Part shown: piece by piece, positions 34,523 through 43,488 of the stretch
Position numbering within the stretch: position 1 is the stretch's first letter
How the letters are laid out: each line of letters opens with the position of its first letter
Assembly (NCBI GenBank): GCA_034439975.1
Contig: JAWXBK010000075.1
Span: 1-64,000, forward strand
DNA from: JAWXBK01 sp034439975
Lineage (GTDB): Bacteria > Pseudomonadota > Alphaproteobacteria > Dongiales > Dongiaceae
Direction of reading: 5' to 3'
Length of the DNA stretch: 64,000 nucleotides
Notes under the pieces: generated by a model
What the model was told of the DNA's origin: nothing
Database searches by the model: none
Seen by the model: the letters and a program-made list of their open reading frames with translations, nothing else
Position numbers and translations under genes: made by a program

Positions 34523-35305
34523 ATGAATCTGTCGGAAATCTTTGCGCCGGGCCTGCTCGCCGGGCGTCGCGCCCTGGTCACAGGCGGCGGCACCGGCATC
34601 GGGCTTGCCATCGCGCGCGAGCTGGGCCGGCTGGGGGCCGCCGTGACGCTCGCCGCGCGCAGCGAGGAACGGCTGGAGGCAGCCGCGCGCGATCTGCGCT
34701 CGGCCGGCATCGATGCGAAGGCCCGCAAGCTCAATATCCGCAAGGACGACGAGGTGACGGCTTTGTTCGACGCCATGGTGGCGGCCAATGAATTGCCGGA
34801 CATACTCATCAACAATGCAGGCGGGCAATTTGTTGCCGATCCGCTGGAGGTCTCAGCCAACGGCTTCCGGGCGGTGGTCGATCTCAATCTGCAGGGCACC
34901 TGGCAGATGACCCGGGCCTTTGCCGAGCGCCTGATCCCGACCGGTCGGAAGGGCACGATCGTCAACATCGTGCTTTCGACCTTCGACGGTTCGCCGATGA
35001 TGGTGCATTCCGCCGCCGCCCGTGCCGGGGTCGTCAACATGACCAAGTCGCTCGCCTATGCCTGGGGCCCCAAGGGCATCACCCTCAATTCGATCGCGCC
35101 CGGCACGATCGACACCGACGCGCTCGATGCCTATGGGCGCGATGCGATGGATGCCTGGGGCAAGCGGCTGCCGGTTGCGCGGCTCGGCGCGCCGGACGAA
35201 ATCGCCTGGGCAGCTGCCTTTCTTTGCTCGCCGGCGGGCGCGTATATCACCGGCACCACCTTGATTGTCGATGGCGGCCAGCATCTGATGGGCGCCGACC
35301 GCTGA
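34523..35305 (+). CDS. Short-chain reductase of the trans-2-enoyl-CoA reductase type
   Basis: A 260-aa Rossmann SDR: TGGGTGIG (20-27), NNAG (97-100), Ser152. Where most SDRs have YxxxK this protein reads H162-SAAA-R167, within MVHSAAARAGVVNMTKSL. That H-S-x-A-A-R pattern is found in peroxisomal trans-2-enoyl-CoA reductase (PECR) and relatives, so it is a family trait and not damage. ATG at 34523. It is followed 10 bp later by an ADP-forming acyl-CoA synthetase, suggesting an acyl-CoA substrate. Confidence 0.85.
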   Translation: MNLSEIFAPGLLAGRRALVTGGGTGIGLAIARELGRLGAAVTLAARSEERLEAAARDLRSAGIDAKARKLNIRKDDEVTALFDAMVAANELPDILINNAGGQFVADPLEVSANGFRAVVDLNLQGTWQMTRAFAERLIPTGRKGTIVNIVLSTFDGSPMMVHSAAARAGVVNMTKSLAYAWGPKGITLNSIAPGTIDTDALDAYGRDAMDAWGKRLPVARLGAPDEIAWAAAFLCSPAGAYITGTTLIVDGGQHLMGADR

Positions 35306-35315
35306 TGAGGATCGT

Positions 35316-37451
35316 ATGAACAGCGTCACTCCCGATTCCAGAAACCGTTCGAAGCGCATGGCGAACCTGCAGCGCCTGCTGAAGCCGCGCCATGTCGCCT
35401 TCATCGGCGGCAAGAAAATCGAAATGGCGATCGGTCTTTCGGTGAAACACGGGTTCGCCGGCAAATTGTGGGTGGTCAATCCGAAATACGACGAGATCGC
35501 CGGCGTGAAATGCTACCGCACGATCGCCGATCTGCCGGAGGCGCCGGACGCATCCTTCATCGGCGTCAATCGCGAACTCACCATCGATGTCGTACGCGAA
35601 CTGAACGCCATCGGTGCCGGCGGTGCCGTCGGCTATGCCGCCGGGTATGCGGAGGTTGGCGGCGAAGGCGTTGCATTGCAGGCAAGGCTGGTCGATGCGG
35701 TCGGCGACCTCGCGCTCACCGGGCCGAACTGCTACGGGCTGCTCAATTATCTCGACGGCGTCTACATGTTCGCCTCGGGGTTCGGCGGCCAGCGTCAGGA
35801 ACGCGGCATCGCGTTTGTCGGCCAGAGCGGCAACATCTCGCTCAATCTCACGATTAACGAACGCTCGGTGCCGTTTGCCTATGTGATCACCTGCGGCAAC
35901 CAGGCCGTGCTCGAAGTCGCCGACTATGTCGAGGCGCTGTGCGAGGATCCGCGCGTCACCGCGATCGGGCTCTACATCGAAGGGCTCAAGGATATTCCGG
36001 CTTTCGCGCGTGCCTGCGCCAAGGCCTACGATCGCAATATTCCGATCGTCGCACTGAAATCCGGCCGCTCGGAACTGGGCGCGCAGCTCGCGATGAGCCA
36101 CACCAGCTCGCTCTCGGGCAACGACAAACTCTACGACGCGCTGTTCGACCGGCTCGGTGTCATCCGCGTCTACGCGATCGACGAAATGCTGGAAACGCTG
36201 AAGCTGGTATCGGCGATGCGGCCCTGGCCGGGCGAGAGGCTGGCGGTCTTCACCTGCTCCGGCGGCGAAAGCCTCGTCACCGCCGACGTGTCGCAGGATC
36301 AGGGCATCCAGCTCCCGTCGCCGAGCAAGGCGCAATTCGATTCGCTGCGCCAGCAGTTGCCGAACTTCGCGACCATCGCCAATCCGCTCGACTACAACAC
36401 ATCGCTCTGGGGTCATGAGGACCAGCTCACGCGCTGTTTCTCGACCATGCTGGGCGAAACCTACGATGCTGGCATGCTGGTGCTCGATTTCTGGGAACAG
36501 GACGAGGAGTGGATCACGTCCGCCAGCATTGCGATCAGGTCGCTCTCGGCGGCGTCGCGTGCGACGGGACGGCCGGCGATGCTGACCGCGTCATTGCCGG
36601 AATCGATGCCGCGTCGCGTGCGCGACCGCATCATCGAGGCCGGAATCGTGCCGCTGCAGGGTCTCCATCAGGGGCTGCGTGCCTGGGCGCTCGGCACCCG
36701 TCGCGCGCGGCTTGCGAACGACATCGCCGCGGCGGGCGGCGGTGCATCGACCCTGCTCGCGGCGCTGCCGCCGATCGGCGAGGGACGGAAGGTGCTCTCC
36801 GAAGCGGAGGGCAAGGCGGCGCTCGCGAAACACGGTCTGACTGTGCCGCCGAGCAACATCGTCTCTGCGGCCGATGCGCCGAAGGCGGCCGCAGCACTCG
36901 GTTTCCCCGTTGTCGCCAAAATTGCGGCACCGGTGCTCGCGCACAAGACCGAGGCGGGCGCGGTCGCGCTCGATCTGAAATCGGAAGCGGATGTCGCCGA
37001 TGCCGTGGCGCGCATGAGCGCCAGCGTTGCGCGCTACAAGCCGGGCCTCGTCGCCGAGACGTTTCTGATCGAGCGCATGGTGACGGGCACGGTTGCCGAG
37101 CTGATCGTCGGCATCAAGCGCGATCCGCAATTCGGTCTCGCGTTGGTGATCGGTGCGGGCGGTATTCTCGTCGAACTGGTTGCCGATGCCGCGACCTTGT
37201 TGCTGCCGACACGCCGCGCTGCGGTCGAGCAGGCGATAAGCAGCCTCAAGATCATGAAAATTCTGGGCGGCTATCGCGGCAAGGCGAAGGGCGACGTCAC
37301 AGCGCTGGTCGATGCGGTGATGGCGATCGCAGCCTTTGCCGACGCCAACCGCGACACGCTCGTCGAACTCGACATCAATCCGCTGATGGTGCTGCCCGAG
37401 GGGCAGGGCGTCGTCGCCGTCGACGCGCTCGTGGTGCTGGCGGAAGGTTGA
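35316..37451 (+). CDS. ADP-forming acetate/acyl-CoA synthetase family protein
   Basis: A 711-aa fusion of alpha and beta parts of NDP-forming acyl-CoA synthetases. The N-terminal CoA-binding domain (LLKPRHVAFIGGKK) is followed by the succinyl-CoA-ligase-like domain with the phosphorylatable His262 in MSHTSSLSGND. A C-terminal ATP-grasp domain (LGFPVVAKIAAPVLAHKTEAG...VELDINPL) completes it. It makes or uses acyl-CoA with ATP/ADP reversibly and probably works with the preceding SDR. The acid is unknown. It ends 4 bp before the convergent FAH-family gene. Confidence 0.9.
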   Translation: MNSVTPDSRNRSKRMANLQRLLKPRHVAFIGGKKIEMAIGLSVKHGFAGKLWVVNPKYDEIAGVKCYRTIADLPEAPDASFIGVNRELTIDVVRELNAIGAGGAVGYAAGYAEVGGEGVALQARLVDAVGDLALTGPNCYGLLNYLDGVYMFASGFGGQRQERGIAFVGQSGNISLNLTINERSVPFAYVITCGNQAVLEVADYVEALCEDPRVTAIGLYIEGLKDIPAFARACAKAYDRNIPIVALKSGRSELGAQLAMSHTSSLSGNDKLYDALFDRLGVIRVYAIDEMLETLKLVSAMRPWPGERLAVFTCSGGESLVTADVSQDQGIQLPSPSKAQFDSLRQQLPNFATIANPLDYNTSLWGHEDQLTRCFSTMLGETYDAGMLVLDFWEQDEEWITSASIAIRSLSAASRATGRPAMLTASLPESMPRRVRDRIIEAGIVPLQGLHQGLRAWALGTRRARLANDIAAAGGGASTLLAALPPIGEGRKVLSEAEGKAALAKHGLTVPPSNIVSAADAPKAAAALGFPVVAKIAAPVLAHKTEAGAVALDLKSEADVADAVARMSASVARYKPGLVAETFLIERMVTGTVAELIVGIKRDPQFGLALVIGAGGILVELVADAATLLLPTRRAAVEQAISSLKIMKILGGYRGKAKGDVTALVDAVMAIAAFADANRDTLVELDINPLMVLPEGQGVVAVDALVVLAEG

Positions 37452-37461
37452 GTCCTCAACC
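37446..37461. terminator. Short hairpin holding both stop codons of a convergent gene pair
   Basis: GGTTGAGTCCTCAACC is a perfect palindrome and can form a 6-bp stem with a 4-nt loop. It contains the TGA of the acyl-CoA synthetase gene and, on the other strand, the TGA of the FAH-family gene. No T tract follows, so termination activity is uncertain. Confidence 0.45.
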
Positions 37462-38295
37462 CGCCGTCACTGTCTGCCGCTGTTCGCCGAAGCCGGCGAT
37501 GCCGAGCCGCATCTCGTCGCCGGCCTTGAGATAGCGCGGCGGCTTCATGCCAAGCCCGACGCCGGGCGGTGTGCCGGTCGTGATGATGTCGCCCGGGTTG
37601 AGGGTCAGGAACTGGCTCACATAATGCACCAGATGCACGACGCCAAAGACCATCGTCTTCGTCGAGCCGCGCTGCATCTTCTCGCCGTTGACGTCGAGCC
37701 AGAGATCGAGCGCCTGCGGATCCTTCACCTCGTCGCGCGTGACGAGCCACGGACCGAGAGGCGCGAAACCGTCGCTGCTCTTGCCTTTGACCCATTGCCC
37801 GCCGCGTTCGATCTGCCAGTCGCGCGCCGAGACGTCGTTGCAGATCGTGTAGCCGGCAACATGAGCAAGCGCGTTCTTCTCGTCGACATACCGCGCGCGC
37901 GTCCCGATCACGATCGCGAGTTCGACTTCCCAGTCGAGCTTGTCGCAGCCGCGCGGCAGCGGCACCGGATCGTTCGGGCCGGTCGCCGCACAGGCCTTCA
38001 TGAAGATGATCGGCTCTTCGGGGATTTTCGCGCCGGTCTCGGCGGCATGGTCGGCATAATTGAGCCCGATCGCGACGATCTTGCCGATATGAGCGACCGG
38101 CGGACCGAGGCGCGGATTTCCCGTGACCTTCGGCAGCGACGCGGGGTCGAGTTTCGCCAGCCTGGCGAGCCGGTCAGGTGCGAGCGCCGCACCGTCGAGG
38201 TCGTCGCAATGGCCGGCGAGATCGCGGAGATTGCCATCCGCATCGACCAGAGCCGGGCGTTCGATGCCGGGCGTTCCATAACGGGCGAGTTTCAT
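37456..38295 (-). CDS. Fumarylacetoacetate hydrolase-family protein
   Basis: A 279-aa FAH-fold hydrolase: KIVAIGLNYADHAAETG (65-80), the metal ligands in DWEVELAIVIG (Glu/Asp/Glu), VSARDWQ and GDIITTGTPPGVG. It most resembles the branch annotated as ureidoglycolate lyase or 2,4-diketo-3-deoxy-sugar-acid hydrolase, but the substrate cannot be told from sequence. ATG at 38295 gives the usual length; the open frame to 38571 is extension. Confidence 0.9.
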   Translation of the reverse strand: MKLARYGTPGIERPALVDADGNLRDLAGHCDDLDGAALAPDRLARLAKLDPASLPKVTGNPRLGPPVAHIGKIVAIGLNYADHAAETGAKIPEEPIIFMKACAATGPNDPVPLPRGCDKLDWEVELAIVIGTRARYVDEKNALAHVAGYTICNDVSARDWQIERGGQWVKGKSSDGFAPLGPWLVTRDEVKDPQALDLWLDVNGEKMQRGSTKTMVFGVVHLVHYVSQFLTLNPGDIITTGTPPGVGLGMKPPRYLKAGDEMRLGIAGFGEQRQTVTAG

Positions 38296-38473
38296 GTCGA
38301 TCCATCCGCAAGTTTGTGTTGCATCTTCGCTCTCAATAATCGGATTGCCCGGTTCCGACAAGGACCCGGCCGGGACAAGCGCCCGCCCGCGATGCCGACA
38401 AAGCGGGCGGATTGGATCGGCGCCGCACTTCGGGTAGCGTCGGACCGAACGATTGATGTCGAGGAGCCCCGCC

Positions 38474-39244
38474 ATGAAGGACACGCGCAAACGCCCCGCT
38501 ACGAAACACCCCGCCAGTAAACGAGATGCCGCCAAACGCCTTGCGGTCGTGACCGGCGCCAATCGCGGCATCGGCCTCGAAATCGTGCGTCAGCTCGCGC
38601 AGAAGGGCATGCGCGTCGTGCTGACCGCGCGCGATCCGCGAAAGGGCCGCGCGGCTGCGAAGACGCTGCAGGACGACGGTCTCGACGTGACCTTTCATAA
38701 ACTCGACGTGGCGGATGCGGGCAGCATCGCATCCTTCGCGCGCTGGCTGCGCAAGACCGAGGGGCGGCTCGACGTGCTGGTGAACAATGCCGGGATCTAT
38801 CTCGACGTCCTGCCCGATCGTTCGACCGAATCCGCGTTCGTCACGAACCGCCGGAAACTTCGCACGACGATGGAGGTCAATCTCGAAGGCCCGTTCTTCC
38901 TGATGCAGACGCTGATCCCGCTGATGCGCGAGAACGGTTACGGCCGCATCGTCAACGTGTCGAGCGGATCGGGCCAGCTCACCGACATGGGCGGGCACGA
39001 AGCCGCCTATCGCATCTCCAAGACCGCACTCAACGCGGCGACCAGTATCTTTGCGGCCGAGACGAAGGGCACGGGAATCCTGGTCAACGCGTTCTGCCCC
39101 GGCTGGGTGCGCACCGACATGAGCGGGCCGGAAGCGCCGCGCAGCGTGGCGCAGGGCGCAGACACGGCGGTGTGGCTCGCGACCCTGCCGAAGGGCGGAC
39201 CGACCGGCGGCTATTTCCGCGACCGCGAGCCGTTGCCTTGGTAG
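38474..39244 (+). CDS. SDR-family carbonyl-reductase-like oxidoreductase
   Basis: A 256-aa SDR with TGANRGIG, NNAGIY, NVSSGSG and an intact YRISK catalytic motif. The insertion of about 25 residues after NNAG and the overall form recall carbonyl reductase-like SDRs. The first 20 residues are basic. ATG at 38474 has GAGGAG 7 nt upstream. It is followed 35 bp later by the HDAC-like gene. Substrate unknown. Confidence 0.88.
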   Translation: MKDTRKRPATKHPASKRDAAKRLAVVTGANRGIGLEIVRQLAQKGMRVVLTARDPRKGRAAAKTLQDDGLDVTFHKLDVADAGSIASFARWLRKTEGRLDVLVNNAGIYLDVLPDRSTESAFVTNRRKLRTTMEVNLEGPFFLMQTLIPLMRENGYGRIVNVSSGSGQLTDMGGHEAAYRISKTALNAATSIFAAETKGTGILVNAFCPGWVRTDMSGPEAPRSVAQGADTAVWLATLPKGGPTGGYFRDREPLPW

Positions 39245-39279
39245 CGGGCATCGATCGATAGAACCGGATCGGAACATCC

Positions 39280-40308
39280 ATGCAGATCGTTTTCGACGAC
39301 ACCCAGCTCGGCCACCGCCCGAGCAATTTTCTGGTTCGCGGCCGCCTGAAGCCGGTGCCGGAGGTTCCGGCACGCGCCGAGATCCTGCGCGAAGCGGCGG
39401 AACGCGCCGGCCATCGCATCGTGAAGCCCACAACCGACAGCACGAAACTGCGCGCGCGCATTCACACCGCCGATTATCTTGCCTTTCTCGAAACCGGCTG
39501 GTCGCGTTGGCAGGAATTGCCCGACGCCTCGCCCGAAATGATCCCGAATGTGCACCCCGATCGGCGCGACGCGCCCTATCCGGATGCGATCGTCGGGCAG
39601 GCGGGCTATCACATGGCCGACACGGCGGCACCGCTCGCCGGCGATAGCTGGTCCGCGATTCGCGCGAGCGCCGACAGTGCGGCGCACGCCGCCCGGCTCG
39701 TGCTCGACGGTGCGAAGGCCGCCTACGCGCTCTGCCGGCCGCCCGGCCATCACGCCTTCGCCGATCAGGCCGGCGGCTTCTGCTATCTCAACAACAGTGG
39801 GACCGCCGCCGAAGCCTTGCGCGAGGCTCATGCGCGCGTTGCGATCCTCGATGTCGATTTGCATCACGGCAACGGCACACAGGGGATCTTCTATTGCCGC
39901 GGCGACGTTCTGACACTCTCGATCCATGCCGACCCGGCCGCGTTCTATCCGTTCTTCTGGGGCTACGCGAACGAACGCGGTGACGGTGAAGGCGCCGGCT
40001 TCAATCGCAATTTTCCGCTGCCGCTCGGAACCGGCGATGCAGCGTTTCTGGACGCGCTCGACGCGGCGCTCGCGGTGTTGCGCGACTATCGGCCGGGTGC
40101 GCTCGTCGTCGCGCTTGGTTTCGATGCGCATGAGAGCGATCCGTTCGCGGCGTTCAAGGTGACGACCAGAGGCTATGGCGAGATCGCGCGGCGGATCGCC
40201 GCGCTCGGGATGCCGACGGTACTGGTGCAGGAAGGCGGCTATGTATCGCCCGATCTGGGCTCCAGTCTGGTTGCATTTCTGGCGGAATTTTCCACTTTAC
40301 CTCAGTAA
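39280..40308 (+). CDS. Histone deacetylase-family amidohydrolase (acetylpolyamine amidohydrolase-like)
   Basis: A 342-aa zinc hydrolase with RPPGHHAF (His157/158), DVDLHHGNGTQ (zinc ligands Asp193 and His195), GFDAHESDP (third ligand) and a C-terminal EGGY catalytic Tyr. Bacterial members mostly deacetylate polyamines or small amides. The loop preceding HxxxGD and the long substrate loop (residues 85-130) resemble acetylpolyamine amidohydrolases. No polyamine gene is adjacent, although ureohydrolase sequences occur at 60.3 and 63.9 kb. Confidence 0.88.
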   Translation: MQIVFDDTQLGHRPSNFLVRGRLKPVPEVPARAEILREAAERAGHRIVKPTTDSTKLRARIHTADYLAFLETGWSRWQELPDASPEMIPNVHPDRRDAPYPDAIVGQAGYHMADTAAPLAGDSWSAIRASADSAAHAARLVLDGAKAAYALCRPPGHHAFADQAGGFCYLNNSGTAAEALREAHARVAILDVDLHHGNGTQGIFYCRGDVLTLSIHADPAAFYPFFWGYANERGDGEGAGFNRNFPLPLGTGDAAFLDALDAALAVLRDYRPGALVVALGFDAHESDPFAAFKVTTRGYGEIARRIAALGMPTVLVQEGGYVSPDLGSSLVAFLAEFSTLPQ

Positions 40309-40355
40309 TTTAGAGGGTGGTTGCAGGGCGGCGGAACCGGGTCCATTTATAGGCC

Positions 40356-40715
40356 ATGAAAACACTGACCTTCACGGCACTGGCCGTTGCACTCGTCCTC
40401 TTCGGCGCGGGTCCGAGCATGGCCGACGACGCGTTCAGCTACGACACGGTCCGCCCGGGCGCGCGGTTTCAATTCGATTCGCTCTCGTCGGGTCGCGATA
40501 TCGCGCCGGCAGGCTCGCTCTCGGGACCGGGCCATGCCGGCCGTTCCGGACCGCTCACCAATACCGAGGGCCCCGGCCTTCGCGCGCAGCCGGATGCCGG
40601 ACCGGGCGGCTACGAAGACCGCATCACCTGCGGCCCCGGCATGCGCAACTACAGCATCGTGGACGCGGACCGGATCGCGCGGATCGAGCCGATGGCGTGC
40701 GGCGGCGGTCGATAG
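40356..40715 (+). CDS. Small exported protein of unknown function
   Basis: A 119-aa protein with a signal peptide (LTFTALAVALVLFGAGPSMA). The mature part is Gly/Pro-rich with two cysteines (ITCGPGM and MACGGG) that may pair. ATG at 40356. No recognised domain. Confidence 0.65.
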   Translation: MKTLTFTALAVALVLFGAGPSMADDAFSYDTVRPGARFQFDSLSSGRDIAPAGSLSGPGHAGRSGPLTNTEGPGLRAQPDAGPGGYEDRITCGPGMRNYSIVDADRIARIEPMACGGGR

Positions 40716-40766
40716 CGTCAAGTCGGCTCCGCAGAAATCCTCTGGAAGTAAAACCTCGGTGGAGAA

Positions 40767-40817
40767 TGGTGCCGGGTGTCGGAATTGAACCGACGACCTG
40801 CCGCTTACAAGGCGGTT
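40767..40817 (-). pseudogene. tRNA-Thr 3' fragment (direct repeat of tRNA-Thr)
   Basis: These 51 bp copy the intact tRNA-Thr at 41401-41451 with one mismatch, covering the anticodon arm, variable loop, T arm, 3' acceptor strand and CCA. The 5' half (D arm and 5' acceptor) is replaced by unrelated sequence, so it cannot fold as a tRNA. The A-C change unpairs the top of the anticodon stem. Duplication of exactly a tRNA 3' part is the usual mark of site-specific integration, here without an integrase. Confidence 0.88.
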
Positions 40818-40902
40818 CAATCCCGTAGGGACCCCGCCACCAACTTCTAGGTTTCCCATTAGAGAACTCACCGTCTGTCTCGTTCGGTCGGGGAGTTGCA
40901 GC

Positions 40903-41319
40903 CTATCGGATAGGGCTGGTCCAATTCTCTTGTGCGACTGAATCGTCCCAGGACGAGTCGAGCGGCTGAAACGTCAACCATGTTTCGGCAAGTTTCCCGT
41001 CTTCGATGCGGTACACCTGCATTGCTGCGCGTGTCCGCACTTCGCCGGTCGCCTGGTCGGTCCACTTCATGGTGAAGCGATACCAGGCACGATCATCGCC
41101 AAAGGCGTGATCGTAAACGATGATCCGGACATCGGGGCGGTTTTTCCGCAATTCCGCCAGCTCGGCCGCGTAGTTCTCCCGGGTGACAGTTCGATCGCCC
41201 GCTTCGTCATGGCGAATGTAGAGCGGAGCGATACAGTCCTGAACGAGATCGAATTCTCCCCGATGCCAAACCCGCTCCCAACGGCCGAAAAGAGAGCGCA
41301 TCGCTTCCAGGTTAGGCAT
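40903..41319 (-). CDS. SnoaL/NTF2-like protein
   Basis: A 138-aa cone-shaped NTF2-like fold protein: the W-x-x-V-W-H-R-G start, FDLVQDCIAPLYIRHD, a strand pair with TRAAMQVYRIEDGKLAETW. Families of this fold include ketosteroid isomerase-like and SnoaL cyclases as well as many unknowns. It is the only gene between the two tRNA-Thr-derived repeats and its GC content is visibly lower than that of its neighbours, so it looks acquired. Confidence 0.8.
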   Translation of the reverse strand: MPNLEAMRSLFGRWERVWHRGEFDLVQDCIAPLYIRHDEAGDRTVTRENYAAELAELRKNRPDVRIIVYDHAFGDDRAWYRFTMKWTDQATGEVRTRAAMQVYRIEDGKLAETWLTFQPLDSSWDDSVAQENWTSPIR

Positions 41320-41400
41320 TAAAACATCCTCCGGGTGCCTGATCCGATCCGATCGTGCAGCCGCACTATCGCATCATCGGCACGCGCCGACCGGCGGGGC

Positions 41401-41475
41401 TGGTGCCGGGTGTCGGAATTGAACCGACGACCTACCGCTTACAAGGCGGTTGCTCTACCGCTGAGCTAACCCGGC
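41401..41475 (-). tRNA. tRNA-Thr (anticodon TGT)
   Basis: 75 nt including an encoded CCA. The acceptor stem GCCGGGT/ACCCGGC, D stem GCTC/GAGC, anticodon stem ACCGC/GCGGT with loop CTTGTAA, and T stem GTCGG/CCGAC with TTCAATT all pair perfectly. The anticodon TGT reads ACA threonine codons. Confidence 0.97.
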
Positions 41476-41577
41476 GTCTCTTTGAGCCAGACGGCGAAAC
41501 CTGCCGTCGGGCGCTTTATTCCCGATCTAGCATTTCGGTGCAACTTTTGCCGCGCGCGGTCGCAGGGTGCGGCGCCC

Positions 41578-42177
41578 TTACTGCGGATGCGCCGCCAGCC
41601 AGTCGCTGACGAGGCGCTGTGCTTCCTCGAGTTGCGACGCGGTCATCTTTGAGGCGGCGATATCGCGGTTCCTGGCTGCGTCTTCATGATTCTGAGCGGC
41701 GGCCAGGCTCCACCATTTGTACGCCTGAACGTAGTCCCGCGGGACGCCGTGGCCTTTGTAAAACATGTATCCGAGGTTGTACTGCGCGGCTGCGACGCCC
41801 TGATCGGCCGCGCGCCCATACCAGTGCGACGCTTCCTTGTCGTTCGGCTCCACGCCGGCGCCCAGATAGTAGATGACAGCCAGGTTGAACTGGGCATCGG
41901 CATGACCCTGTTCGGCGGCGAGGCGATACCATTTCACGGCTTCGTCGGAGTTCTGAATGACGCCCTGGCCGAGCGCGTACATGAGGCCGACAATCGCCTG
42001 CGCATCTGCATTGCCATCTTCAGCCAGCGGCTTCAACAAACCGAAAGCCCTGTCATAATTGCCGCGCTTATAGGCATCGCCGGCATCTTCAAACTGATCG
42101 GCCCACGCGGTCGCATTTATGCCTGCCAGCAGCACGAGGGCTGCGAAGAGGCGGCGTATGTTGTGCGGGACTTTCAT
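41578..42177 (-). CDS. Exported Sel1-repeat protein, copy 1
   Basis: A 199-aa protein with a signal peptide (LFAALVLLAGINATAWA) and about four Sel1-type helical repeats (for example DAQFNLAVIYYLGAGVEPN and YNLGYMFYKGHGVPRDYVQA). The C-terminus DWLAAHPQ is shared with its tandem paralogue. Sel1 proteins are periplasmic or envelope scaffolds. Its start overlaps the stop of the next gene on the same strand (ATGA). Confidence 0.9.
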   Translation of the reverse strand: MKVPHNIRRLFAALVLLAGINATAWADQFEDAGDAYKRGNYDRAFGLLKPLAEDGNADAQAIVGLMYALGQGVIQNSDEAVKWYRLAAEQGHADAQFNLAVIYYLGAGVEPNDKEASHWYGRAADQGVAAAQYNLGYMFYKGHGVPRDYVQAYKWWSLAAAQNHEDAARNRDIAASKMTASQLEEAQRLVSDWLAAHPQ

Positions 42178-42665
42178 TGCGGATGCGCCGCGAGCCATTC
42201 CTCGGTGAGCCGCTTCGCCTTCTCGCGCTGGTCGAAGCTCAAATTCGAATCGATCATCGTTCGTTCCTGCGAACCTGCCGCCTGGCCGTGCGCGGCCGCA
42301 ATGACCATCCACATCTGGGCCTGCACCATATCCTTCGGCAGGCCGAGCCCGCCAAGATACATCTGGCCGAGCCTGTATTGCGACGCGGTGTCGCCCTGGT
42401 CGGCGGCGAGGCGGTACCATTCCGCGGCCGCGACTGCGTCGGCCGCGACGCCATGGCCCTTTTCAAACATGACGGCAAGCTGTGTCTGGGCCGCGACATC
42501 GCCCTGGTCGGCAAGTGGCCTTAGCAAGCCGACCGCCGTCTCGTAGTCGCCCTCTTCGTATGCGGTGAACGCATCGGCGAGTTCGTCCGCCAACGCGCCC
42601 GTGTGCGCGCCGAACAGCAGGACGAGCGCGGCGAGGATGCGGGCCGGGAGGCGGCGGGTTCTCAT
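42174..42665 (-). CDS. Exported Sel1-repeat protein, copy 2
   Basis: A 163-aa paralogue of the following gene with a signal peptide (ILAALVLLFGAHTGALA) and about three Sel1 repeats (AQTQLAVMFEKGHGV, YRLGQMYLGGLGLPKD). It ends in the same WLAAHPQ tail, showing a tandem duplication. ATG at 42665. First gene of the pair. Confidence 0.9.
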   Translation of the reverse strand: MRTRRLPARILAALVLLFGAHTGALADELADAFTAYEEGDYETAVGLLRPLADQGDVAAQTQLAVMFEKGHGVAADAVAAAEWYRLAADQGDTASQYRLGQMYLGGLGLPKDMVQAQMWMVIAAAHGQAAGSQERTMIDSNLSFDQREKAKRLTEEWLAAHPQ

Positions 42666-42837
42666 CGGTCGATTACACACCCAAACACGGCCATGGAGAA
42701 GCCCCCGCAACGGATCGCTGGCGCGGTCTGCGGTGGTTGCGGAGTAGACTTCGAATCGGGCTGTCGCCCATGATCGGGGCGGATAGCGCCGCGAGAAACA
42801 GCGGCGTGCAGCCGGAGAAAATCTCACGTCTGACGCT

Positions 42838-43191
42838 CTGGGGACGGCTTCGAGCCAGCGACCCGGCGCCATCGTCGGCAAGGGCGACCACCTCGAACGG
42901 TATTTTCAGGACGGCCTCAACGCTGTCGATGGATGGCTGCATCCGTTCAGCGCCCGGTTCGTCGCGACGATTGCCGGCATCCTGCATCAGAGCGGGTATG
43001 GCGGCTCGTTCGGCGAAATCGGCATCCATCACGGCAAGCGGTTCCTCGTCCTGCGCCTTGCGACCGTCGAACCCTGTTTCGCGATCGACGTCTTCGAGCA
43101 GCAGCATCTGAACAATGACGATTCGGGCTACGGGAACCGGCGGGCATTTCTTGCCACCCTGCAGCGTGGGCCGGGTCGGACGACGGCGTGA
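42838..43191 (+). pseudogene. Remnant of a SAM-dependent methyltransferase gene
   Basis: One frame without an ATG, GTG or TTG start encodes a clearly protein-like segment: a GWLHPFSARFVATIAGI motif at 42928-42978, then GEIGIHHGKRFLVL and CFAIDVFEQQHLN, ending at TGA 43189. In methyltransferases of this type this is the N-terminal part of the SAM-binding domain (GEIGxHxGK motif). The rest of the domain is missing downstream and the upstream frame closes at 42784. The gene is therefore broken at both ends. Confidence 0.7.
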
Positions 43192-43488
43192 CGATTCTCA
43201 CGCGCATCGAGCACGCCACGATCTATCGCGACCGGCTGCGTGCATTGCATGCAGGGAATTTTCAGAAAGAGGCCGAGATGTTCGGCACGCGCGTCGATGT
43301 ATACCGCGATACGGCTCATGCGATTCGGCGGTTAGCCGGGTCGATCCGGACCCGGTACCCGCGATTGTGGCGGACGCTGCGACGATGCCGCAATCGTGAC
43401 CGAGGTTCAAGGGCTTGCAGGCTGCGGAAAATTGTTTGCATGACACGGGTCCGCGCATTGAACGGGCACGTGCGGGCTATGCTGGCGA
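43192..43488. other. Degenerate intergenic sequence
   Basis: No supportable gene lies here. A short frame from 43188 has protein-like first 35 codons (HATIYRDRLRALHAGNFQKE) and then becomes Arg/Cys-rich, which suggests decayed coding sequence. It is adjacent to the methyltransferase remnant. Confidence 0.45.

Noticed and set aside
40773..40847. A second complete tRNA on the plus strand, since the segment ends in CCACCA
   Set aside because: The 5' and 3' acceptor strands do not pair over seven positions and the T stem has mismatches. The left 51 bp are better explained as a tRNA-Thr fragment on the minus strand.
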